Assembly: GCA_030151165.1 (NCBI GenBank)
Contig: JASLEM010000445.1
Location: forward strand, 1-6,891
Source of the DNA: Burkholderiaceae bacterium
GTDB taxonomy: Bacteria; Pseudomonadota; Gammaproteobacteria; Burkholderiales; Burkholderiaceae
Reading direction: 5' to 3'
DNA: 6,891 nucleotides
Positions 1-5,506 of the stretch are shown one piece after another; positions within the stretch are counted from its first letter, which is position 1; every line of letters starts with the position of its first letter. Below the pieces are notes generated by a model. The model saw nothing but the letters and a program-made list of their open reading frames with translations. It was not told where the DNA came from and searched no databases. A program made the translations under genes and the position numbers.

Positions 1-1
1 G

Positions 2-361
<360 letters not shown>

Positions 362-444
362 GCGGCGCCTTCGACGCCCGGGCGGCGTTGCCGTGCTCGC
401 CGTACCTCCAGTACGGCTGTGCGCGGCGCCTTGCCCGGACGCCG
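362..444. repeat. Palindromic REP-like element between atpD and atpC
   Basis: The atpD-atpC gap contains a perfect 7-bp inverted repeat, GCCGTAC at 399-405 and GTACGGC at 411-417, around the 5-nt loop CTCCA. GC-rich flanks could extend it imperfectly (381-398 against 418-435). The 10-mer GCGGCGCCTT occurs on both sides, at 362-371 and 423-432, so the hairpin is bracketed by short direct repeats. No T-tract follows, so this does not look like an intrinsic terminator. The arrangement resembles the dispersed extragenic palindromes of Burkholderiales genomes, but that is inference, because the window holds only one copy. Inside an operon such a hairpin could stabilise the upstream mRNA or reduce readthrough. 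Confidence 0.5.
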
Positions 445-491
445 AACGCTTGCTTCCTGCAATCTTCGCTTCCTAGAGAACGGACACCTTT

Positions 492-917
492 ATGGCAACC
501 ATCCACGTCGACGTCGTCTCCGCCGAAGAGCAGATCTTCTCGGGTGAGGCGAGCTTCGTCGCGCTGCCGGGCGAGAGCGGCGAGCTCGGCATCATGCCGC
601 GCCACACGCCGCTGATCACGCGCATCAAGCCGGGCGCCGTGCGCATCAAGCGCGCGGACAACGGCCAGGAAGAATTCGTCTTCGTCGCCGGCGGCATCCT
701 CGAGGTGCAGCCGGATCGCGTGACCGTGCTGGCCGACACCGCGATCCGCGGCAAGGACCTGGACGAGGCCAAGGCCGAAGCCGCCAAGAAGGCCGCCGAA
801 GCCGCGCTCTCGAACGCCAAGGGCGACTTCGACGTCGCCAAGGCGCAGAGCGAGCTGGCCGTGTTCGCGGCGCAGCTGTCGGCCATCCGCCGCTTCCGCG
901 GCCAGGCCGGCCACTGA
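492..917 (+). CDS. atpC: ATP synthase F1 subunit epsilon
   Basis: This 141-residue protein has the usual length and fold order of the epsilon subunit, which is part of the central stalk, couples gamma rotation to the c-ring and can inhibit ATP hydrolysis. The N-terminal beta-sandwich (about residues 1-87) has the family signatures [28 protein letters not shown] and [18 protein letters not shown]. The C-terminal part (about 88-141) is the Ala/Lys/Glu-rich helical hairpin, starting with the conserved DLDEAKAEA. The ATG at 492 is chosen because [12 protein letters not shown] aligns with the start of known epsilon subunits. The Shine-Dalgarno sequence is weak: AGAGAA at 475-480, 11 bases from the ATG. 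It is the last gene of the atp operon, followed by a terminator at 958-988. Identification is secure. Confidence 0.97.
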   Translation: MATIHVDVVSAEEQIFSGEASFVALPGESGELGIMPRHTPLITRIKPGAVRIKRADNGQEEFVFVAGGILEVQPDRVTVLADTAIRGKDLDEAKAEAAKKAAEAALSNAKGDFDVAKAQSELAVFAAQLSAIRRFRGQAGH

Positions 918-930
918 TCGACGCCTGATC

Positions 931-949
931 CGGGCAGCATCGCTGCCCG
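931..949. other. Perfect hairpin downstream of atpC
   Basis: An 8-bp perfect stem (931-938 with 942-949) closes on the 3-nt loop ATC. It lies 13 bp after the atpC stop codon and 9 bp before the terminator stem, and it has no T-tract of its own. It may protect the 3' end of the atp transcript or assist termination. Confidence 0.5.
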
Positions 950-957
950 CACCGAAC

Positions 958-988
958 GCCCGCCCACGGCAACGTGCGCGGGCTTTTT
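958..988 (+). terminator. Intrinsic terminator of the atp operon
   Basis: An 11-bp GC-rich stem with one mismatch (958-968 with 973-983) closes on the tetraloop GCAA, a stable GNRA loop, and is followed by TTTTT at 984-988. This is the textbook form of a Rho-independent terminator for transcripts leaving atpC. There is no matching T-tract for minus-strand transcription, so it should not terminate the converging flagellin transcript. Confidence 0.88.
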
Positions 989-1038
989 CACGCCCGCGTC
1001 GCGCGCGGGGGCGTCACCTGCGCGCCCGCGTCGGTGCC

Positions 1039-2823
1039 TCAGGACTTCAGCAGCTGCAGCACCTGGCTCGGCTGCGCGTTCGCCTGCGCCAGCAGCGCCA
1101 CGCCCGCCTGCTGCAGCACCTGGGCGCGGGCGAGCGTCGAGCTCTCGGTGGCGAAATCGGCGTCGACGATCCGGCTGCGCGAGCCCTGCACGACCGCCTG
1201 CTGGCGCTGCAGCGAGGACGCGACCGCATCGAAGCGCGACAGCAGCGAGCCGAACGTGCTGCGCTGGCTGGTGAGCGCGTCGATCGCCGAGTCGATGCGC
1301 AGCACGGTGTCGCTCGCGTCGTCCTGGGTCGAGACGCCCGCGTCGTCGAGGCTGCCGCTGGCCGGGTTGGAGAGCTGCGCGAACGCGAGCACGCCGCCGG
1401 GGTCGGCCTGCGCGCCGGCGAGCGTGATCGTCTGCGTCGCGTTGATCTTGAGCTGGCCGGTCTGCTCGTCGACGTGCACCGAGCTCAGCGCCGGCACCTT
1501 GGCCTGGATCGCCGCGGCGAGCGACTCGGCGCTGGTGAAGTTGCCGGTGATGTCGATCGCGTGGCCGGTGCCGACCTGCACGCTGAGGTCGCCCGCCGAG
1601 AGCGTCAGGTGCGCGCCGGCGTTGCGGGCGAAGACGGCGGCGCCGGTGTCGGTGAACCCGCCGATCGCCGGCAGCCCGCCCGAGTGCACGTGCTGGATGC
1701 TGATGCCCGACGCGCCGCCCGAGACGCTGTAGACGCCCGGCGCGCCCGCGTCGAGCTGCTGCTGGATCGCGCCGATCAGGCCGCCGGCGTCGCCCACGTT
1801 CGAGGTCAGCGACACGCGGTGCCCGTCGACGGTGAAGCCAGCGTGCGTGTTGCTGGCGGCGGCGTTGCCGTTGGTCGGCGTGTTCGACGCGAACGCCGAC
1901 GCGTTGGCGCCCGAGACGGCGGCGATCACCGGCGCGCCGGGCGCGTTCGACGCCGACGCCGTCTTCGCGATCTTGAGCTGCCCGCCGCTCTGGCTGACCG
2001 TGTAGCTGCCGGGCGCGGCCCCATCGAGCTGCGACTGGATCGCGCCCGCCACGCCGCCGAGGCTGCCGTAGTTGGACGAGAGCGTCACGTTGCGGCCGTC
2101 GACCGAGATCACCGCGGCGTTGCCCGCGCCGGCGTAGTTGGTCGCGACGCCCGCGCCGACCAGCGTCGAGCCGGGCCGCAGCGGGATGTCGGGCCGCGAG
2201 AAGTCGAAGTTCGTGATCGGCACCGTCGTATAGGTGCCCGCGAACACGAAGCCGCCGCCGCCGTTGCCGTTCGACGTGCGCAGGTCGGCCGAGGTCGCCG
2301 TGGCGATCGCGCCGAGCTGCCCGGTGCGCACGCTGGTGGAGAGGTCGACGGCCAGCGTGTCGCCGCTGTGCGCGCCGATCTGGAAGTCGCCGCTGCCGAA
2401 CGAGCCGTCCAGCAGCTTCTTGCCGTTGAAGCTGGTCGCGCTGGCGACGCGGTCGGCCTCCTTCAGCGCGGCCTGGACGTCGCGGTCGAGCGCGCCGCGA
2501 TCGGTGTCGGCGAGCGTGCCGTTGAGCGCCTGCACGGCGACCTCGCGCACGTGCTGCAGCCGGTCGGTCATCGAGGCGAGCGCCTGGTCGCCGGTCTGCA
2601 GCAGGGAGATGCCGTCGTTGGCGTTGCGCAGCGCCACGGCGTCGCCGCGCGCCTCGCTGGTCATCCGCGCGGCGATGCCCAGCCCGGCGGCGTCGTCGCG
2701 CGCGCTGTTCACGCGCAACCCGGTCGACAGCCGCTGCAACGCGACCTGCAGCGTGGCCTGGTTGCGATCCAGGGCGCGGCGGGTCGCGATGGACGCGAGG
2801 TTGCTGTTAACGACAAGCGGCAT
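1039..2823 (-). CDS. fliC: Flagellin, filament subunit with an enlarged variable domain
   Basis: This 594-residue protein is a flagellin, the exported subunit that polymerises into the flagellar filament. Residues 1 to about 175 are the conserved N-terminal D0/D1 helices: MPLVVNSNLASI, RLSTGLRVNSARDDAAGLGIA, NDGISLLQTGDQAL, and ATSFNGKKLLDG. Residues of about 505-594 are the C-terminal D1/D0 helices, with RIVDADFATESS, ARAQVLQQAG and ALLAQANAQPSQVLQLL. The surface-exposed middle (about 180-500) is rich in Gly, Ala, Ser and Thr and holds three related segments at 239-287, 330-378 and 406-462, resembling flagellin hook-IN-type motifs. At 594 residues it is longer than E. coli or Salmonella FliC (about 500). 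The ATG at 2823 is chosen because MPLVVN is the usual flagellin start; the frame stays open upstream to 2961, but that extension looks non-coding. No Shine-Dalgarno sequence lies just upstream, which is odd for a highly expressed gene, and I found no convincing sigma-28 or sigma-54 promoter. It faces the atp operon and diverges from 3108. The symbol follows family usage; I cannot tell which paralogue it is. Confidence 0.95.
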   Translation of the reverse strand: MPLVVNSNLASIATRRALDRNQATLQVALQRLSTGLRVNSARDDAAGLGIAARMTSEARGDAVALRNANDGISLLQTGDQALASMTDRLQHVREVAVQALNGTLADTDRGALDRDVQAALKEADRVASATSFNGKKLLDGSFGSGDFQIGAHSGDTLAVDLSTSVRTGQLGAIATATSADLRTSNGNGGGGFVFAGTYTTVPITNFDFSRPDIPLRPGSTLVGAGVATNYAGAGNAAVISVDGRNVTLSSNYGSLGGVAGAIQSQLDGAAPGSYTVSQSGGQLKIAKTASASNAPGAPVIAAVSGANASAFASNTPTNGNAAASNTHAGFTVDGHRVSLTSNVGDAGGLIGAIQQQLDAGAPGVYSVSGGASGISIQHVHSGGLPAIGGFTDTGAAVFARNAGAHLTLSAGDLSVQVGTGHAIDITGNFTSAESLAAAIQAKVPALSSVHVDEQTGQLKINATQTITLAGAQADPGGVLAFAQLSNPASGSLDDAGVSTQDDASDTVLRIDSAIDALTSQRSTFGSLLSRFDAVASSLQRQQAVVQGSRSRIVDADFATESSTLARAQVLQQAGVALLAQANAQPSQVLQLLKS

Positions 2824-2937
2824 GACGAGACGGCGCCGGTGCTTTCGCTGCAGGGTGGAGGGGCGTCCTTCGGGCCGGGCGGACGGCGTCGACGGAGCGT
2901 GTTCGGGCACGGCGCTGCGCACGGGCGCACCGCGATT

Positions 2938-2997
2938 CGTTTTCGACGCCTCCCGCGGCAACTTGAAAACGGCCGCGATCGGGCGCCAGTTGCCGCG
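2938..2997. promoter_or_regulatory. Interleaved inverted repeats in the divergent intergenic region
   Basis: The 284-bp gap between the flagellin start (2823) and the start at 3108 contains two perfect inverted repeats that interlock. Arm A is CGTTTTC at 2938-2944, with partner GAAAACG at 2965-2971. Arm B is CGCGGCAACT at 2954-2963, with partner AGTTGCCGCG at 2988-2997. The order A-B-A'-B' is that of an H-type pseudoknot, with loops of 9, 1 and 16 nt. As DNA, the 10-bp repeat with 24-bp spacing could instead be a paired operator. The site lies about 115-175 bp upstream of the flagellin ATG and 110-170 bp upstream of 3108, so it could serve either gene. A further small palindrome, CCCTATTTAGGG, lies at 3028-3039. 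I recognise no standard promoter consensus in the gap on either strand. Confidence 0.45.
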
Positions 2998-3107
2998 TTC
3001 ACCCGGGCTTCTCCCAGGCGGACGGCCCCCTATTTAGGGAGAGCATTCGCCCATCGCCGTCGCGACAATCGCGGCTGGCGGGAGCACTCCGCCGTGCTGG
3101 AGGCCGC

Positions 3108-3485
3108 ATGGTCACAATCTCCCAAGCCCAGTGGGACAAGCTGGGTCAGGACTCGTTCGACGCCCGCCTGATCGCCATCCTGCGCGAGAACCACCCCGAG
3201 CAGGTCGCCCGCATGCCGTTCGCGGAACTCGTCGCCGCGATCCACCGCCAGACGGCCCAGGCCGCGCGCTACGGGCTGCACGACGAGCAGTCCGTCGCGA
3301 CCTACGTCTACACCGCTTTCCTGATGGGCGAGGAGTTCGACCGCCGCATCCCGGCGATCAGCCAGATCCTGCGCGAGCGCCGGATGCCGTCGCCGACGAA
3401 GGCGCAGGCGCTGAAGGACTTCTCCCAGCTCGTCTTCCACACGCTCGAGGGCGGCGCCGCCCCGGCGGCGAGGGGCGCGGCATGA
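3108..3485 (+). CDS. Conserved-looking 125-aa protein of unknown function, first gene of a two-gene operon
   Basis: This small, soluble-looking protein has no signal peptide, membrane segment or cysteine. The ATG at 3108 is supported by GGAGG at 3099-3103, only 4 bases away. The sequence starts with ISQAQWDKLGQDSF, has a mixed helical body (ARLIAILRENHPEQ, AELVAAIHRQTAQAARYGL, SVATYVYTAFLMGEEFD, ISQILRERRMPSPTKAQALKDF) and ends in a low-complexity Gly/Ala tail. The plan of an opening I-x-x-x-Q-W/F-D segment, a central A-x-x-Y-G-L and a following -D-V/A-x-Y-x-F-x-x-G-x-x-F-D resembles small proteins I remember beside type VI secretion spike (VgrG/PAAR) genes. I give that from memory of the pattern with low confidence. 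The last four bases overlap the next ATG (ATGA), so the two genes are probably translationally coupled, and this protein may be a partner or chaperone of the large downstream product. No function can be assigned from the sequence alone. Confidence 0.85.
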   Translation: MVTISQAQWDKLGQDSFDARLIAILRENHPEQVARMPFAELVAAIHRQTAQAARYGLHDEQSVATYVYTAFLMGEEFDRRIPAISQILRERRMPSPTKAQALKDFSQLVFHTLEGGAAPAARGAA

Positions 3486-5449
3486 GCGGCCTGCCGGGCA
3501 TGGGCGGCCCGCTGGGCGACGCCGTGTCGCAGGCCGGGCCGGCCGCGTCGCAGGGTCTGCAGCAACTCGCCGCGCCAGCGCAGGATGCCGCGAGCAAGGC
3601 CGCAGACCTGGCCGCGCAGGCGGGGCAGGTCGCCCAGGCCGCGCAGGACAAGGCGCAGGCGGCCGAGCAGGCCGCGCAGGCGCAGGCGCAGCAGGCCGTC
3701 CAGCAGGCCCAACAGGCGGCGCAACAGGCGCAGCAGGCCGCCACGGACGCCGCCGCCAAGGCGCAGCAGGCCGCGGCCGACGCCGAGGCCAAGGCGCAGC
3801 AGATCGCCGCCGACGCGCAGGCCAAGGCCGAGGAAGCCGAGCAGCAGGCCCAGCAGGCCGTGCAGGACGCCGAGGCCAAGGCGCAGCAGATGGCGGCCGA
3901 CGCCCAGGCGAAGGCCGAGCAGGCCGTGCAGGACGCGGAGAACAAGGCCAACGAGCTGGAGCAGCAGGGCCAGCAGGCGGTGCAGGACGTCGAGGGCAAG
4001 GCCCAGGCGCTGGCCGACCAGGGCGAGCAGGCCGCCAAGGACGCCGAGGCCAAGGGCGAGCAGATGCTCGACGACGCCAAGGGCGCCGCGACCCAGGCCG
4101 AGCAGCAGGCCGAACAGGCGGCGCAGCAGGCCCAGCAGGAGGCCGAGCAGGCCGCCCAGCAGGCGCAGCAGATGGCCCAGCAGGCCGCGCAACAGGCCCA
4201 GCAGGCACTCCAGGCCGCGCAGGACAAGGCCGCGCAGCTCGCCCAGCAGGCCGAGGCCGCCGCCCAGCAGGCGCAGCAGATGGCCCAGCAGGCCGTGCAG
4301 GCCGCCAAGGCCCAGGCGCAGGCGGCCGCCGCCGCGGCCGAAGGCGCGTTGGGCGACGCCTCGAGTGCCGCGTCCGGCGCGGTCGGCAGCGCGATGGCCG
4401 CCGCCACCGGGGCGATCGGCAACGCGTTCTCGTCGCTGCAGAACGTCGCGACGCCCGCCGTCCCGTGCGGCTGCGGCGCCCACGTGCCGCCCGCGTTCGA
4501 TGCCGGCTCCGCGCTGAGCGGCATCACCGACGGCATGCAGAACGCGCTGCAGAACAACCCGGCCATCTCGGCCTACCAGGACAAGGTCGGCGAGCTGACC
4601 AACGCCTTGAACAACGCGGTGCCGAACGTCCCCGACCTGCCCGACCTGTCGGCGCTCGCGCAGCAGGCTGCCGACGCGCGCGACGCGCTCGAGAAGCAGC
4701 TGCAGAACGCGCTCCCGCCCGCGATGCAGCAATACCTCGCCGACGCCGAGCAGGGCAAGCTGCCCGACGAGGTGACCAACGCGATCAACCAGGCCAAGCA
4801 GCAGGCGCAGGGCTACGAGGACCAGGGCAAGGCCATGGCCGACCAGGCGATGGCGCAGGCCCAGTCGTACGAGGACCAGGGCAAGTCGATGGCGGACTCG
4901 GCGATCGCGCAGGGCCAGGGTTATGTCGACCAGGGCAAGCAGGCGGTCGACTCGGCCGTCGCGCAGGGCCAGCAGGCCGTCGACGACGCGAAGTCCGAGG
5001 CGCAGGCCGCCGTCGCCCAGGCCCAGGCCGCGGCCGCGCAGGCGCAGCAACAGGCGCAGGCGGCCGTGGCGCAGGCGCAGCAGCAGGCCCAGTCGGCGGT
5101 CGGTGCGGCGCAGCAGCAAGCGCAGGCCGCGCTCGCCGCCGCTCAGCAGCAGGCGCAAGCGGCGCAGCAGCAGGGCCAGGCGGCGGTCGCCGCCGCGCAG
5201 CAACAGGCCCAGCAGGCCGTCGCGCAGGCCCAGCAGCAGGCCCAGCAGGCGGCCCAGCAGATCCAGGACGCCGCGAAGCCGCCGACCGACGTCAACCAGC
5301 TCGCGCAGCAGACGCAGCAGTGGCTGCAGAACGCGCCGGACGACGTGCTGAAGAACCTCGCGCCGCCGTCGATGCCTTCGCTCCCGTCCGTGCCCAGCAT
5401 GCCGTCGATGCCGAGCCTGCCGACGATGCCCTCGATGCCCGGCTTCTGA
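3482..5449 (+). CDS. 655-aa Ala/Gln-rich helical repeat protein with a central CxCxxH motif
   Basis: I do not recognise this protein as a named family. The ATG at 3482 sits in the ATGA overlap with the preceding gene and has GAGGGG at 3470-3475 as ribosome binding site. Layout: residues 1-26 are Gly/Pro-rich (MSGLPGMGGP); about 27-287 are a long Ala/Gln helix-forming block; 288-326 are a Gly/Ala/Ser segment; 329-334 are CGCGAH; about 335-440 are mixed, with NVPDLPDLS and a helical QYLADAEQGKLPDE; 443-593 are a second helical repeat block of 18- and 11-residue units; 602-628 contain the only Trp (W614); and 629-655 are a Pro-Ser-Met/Leu tripeptide tail. It has only two Cys (329, 331), one His (334) and one Arg (400), against about 24 Lys, which is striking in GC-rich DNA. 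There is no signal peptide or clear membrane span. Possible roles are a long helical rod, a phasin- or LEA-like surface-coating protein, or a structural part of an injection or secretion device. The strong two-block design, RBS and coupling make it a real gene, but its role is unknown. Confidence 0.85.
   Translation: MSGLPGMGGPLGDAVSQAGPAASQGLQQLAAPAQDAASKAADLAAQAGQVAQAAQDKAQAAEQAAQAQAQQAVQQAQQAAQQAQQAATDAAAKAQQAAADAEAKAQQIAADAQAKAEEAEQQAQQAVQDAEAKAQQMAADAQAKAEQAVQDAENKANELEQQGQQAVQDVEGKAQALADQGEQAAKDAEAKGEQMLDDAKGAATQAEQQAEQAAQQAQQEAEQAAQQAQQMAQQAAQQAQQALQAAQDKAAQLAQQAEAAAQQAQQMAQQAVQAAKAQAQAAAAAAEGALGDASSAASGAVGSAMAAATGAIGNAFSSLQNVATPAVPCGCGAHVPPAFDAGSALSGITDGMQNALQNNPAISAYQDKVGELTNALNNAVPNVPDLPDLSALAQQAADARDALEKQLQNALPPAMQQYLADAEQGKLPDEVTNAINQAKQQAQGYEDQGKAMADQAMAQAQSYEDQGKSMADSAIAQGQGYVDQGKQAVDSAVAQGQQAVDDAKSEAQAAVAQAQAAAAQAQQQAQAAVAQAQQQAQSAVGAAQQQAQAALAAAQQQAQAAQQQGQAAVAAAQQQAQQAVAQAQQQAQQAAQQIQDAAKPPTDVNQLAQQTQQWLQNAPDDVLKNLAPPSMPSLPSVPSMPSMPSLPTMPSMPGF
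3779..4295 (+). repeat. First helical repeat block: 11/18-residue spacing and a 37-bp exact direct repeat
   Basis: Within the Ala/Gln gene, the motif D-[AV]-E-x-K-[AG] recurs at residues 100, 129, 151, 169 and 187, with spacings of 29, 22, 18 and 18 residues. All are sums of 11 and 18, so the motif returns to the same helix face each time. Further on, a 37-bp sequence is repeated exactly at 4151-4187 and 4259-4295 (encoding an AAQQAQQMAQQA segment). The two copies are 108 bp, or 36 residues, apart, which is twice 18. The repeats point to growth of the gene by in-frame duplication of helical units. Confidence 0.8.
4808..5260 (+). repeat. Second helical repeat block: five tandem 18-residue units, then 11-residue units
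   Basis: Five tandem 54-bp units run from 4808 to 5077, each encoding 18 residues. The first three share the pattern Q-[GS]-Y-[EV]-D-Q-G-K-x-[MA]-[AV]-D-x-A-x-A-Q-[AG]; the fourth and fifth decay towards plain Ala/Gln. The fifth overlaps the start of a second series of units beginning AQQQAQ, whose codons start at 5042, 5075, 5108, 5141, 5195 and 5228. Their lengths are 11, 11, 11, 18, 11 and 11 residues. The 11- and 18-residue lengths correspond to 3 and 5 helical turns, so one face of a continuous alpha-helix is kept throughout. Confidence 0.85.
5366..5446 (+). repeat. Pro-Ser/Thr-hydrophobic tripeptide tail
   Basis: The last 27 residues of the Ala/Gln protein are eight tripeptides of the form P-[ST]-[MLV] followed by PGF at the stop codon. 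Six contain Met or Val and two contain Leu. Such a tail cannot be helical and probably adopts an extended, polyproline-like form, in contrast to the helical rod before it. It may act as a terminal docking or recognition element; this is inference. Confidence 0.8.
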
Positions 5450-5473
5450 CCGGCCGGCGCGCCGAATGCCCAG

Positions 5474-5503
5474 CGGGATGATCGGAAACACCGCATCATC
5501 CCG
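5474..5503 (+). promoter_or_regulatory. Hairpin covering the ppk2 ribosome-binding region
   Basis: CGGGATGAT (5474-5482) pairs with ATCATCCCG (5495-5503), and CGG (5483-5485) pairs with CCG (5491-5493), with one bulged C at 5494 and the loop AAACA. The resulting 12-bp stem ends only 3 bases before the ppk2 ATG at 5507 and covers the whole region where a Shine-Dalgarno sequence should lie; no good one is visible. No T-tract follows, so it is not a standard terminator. It could restrict translation of ppk2, end or stabilise the upstream Ala/Gln transcript, or be a DNA operator. Confidence 0.6.
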
Positions 5504-5506
5504 TCC

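Noticed and set aside
990..1014. Terminator for the flagellin transcript
   Set aside because: A bulged GC hairpin exists here, but on the minus strand it is followed by an A-rich run, not a T-tract, so it is not an intrinsic terminator for that strand.
2824..2961. N-terminal extension of 46 residues on the flagellin
   Set aside because: The frame is open, but MPLVVNSNLASI is the normal start of flagellins, which have no N-terminal leader, and the extension is Arg/Pro-rich and looks non-coding.
3028..3039. Palindrome CCCTATTTAGGG as a sigma-28 or sigma-70 promoter
   Set aside because: The AT core faintly suggests a -10 or a TAAA element, but no partner box lies at proper spacing on either strand.
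1474..3171. Plus-strand open frame of 565 codons opposite the flagellin
   Set aside because: The translation is Arg/Ala/Val-rich and featureless, typical of the antisense frame of a GC-rich gene; the flagellin on the other strand is clear.
3131..3481. Longer form of the Ala/Gln protein starting at 3131
   Set aside because: This part is the wrong frame of the 125-aa gene, with Arg/Pro-rich sequence. The ATG at 3482 has a ribosome binding site and the ATGA coupling.
4808..5260. CRISPR array or tandem non-coding repeat
   Set aside because: The repeats are contiguous 54-bp and 33-bp coding units without spacers, vary mostly while keeping the encoded pattern, and stay in one long reading frame.
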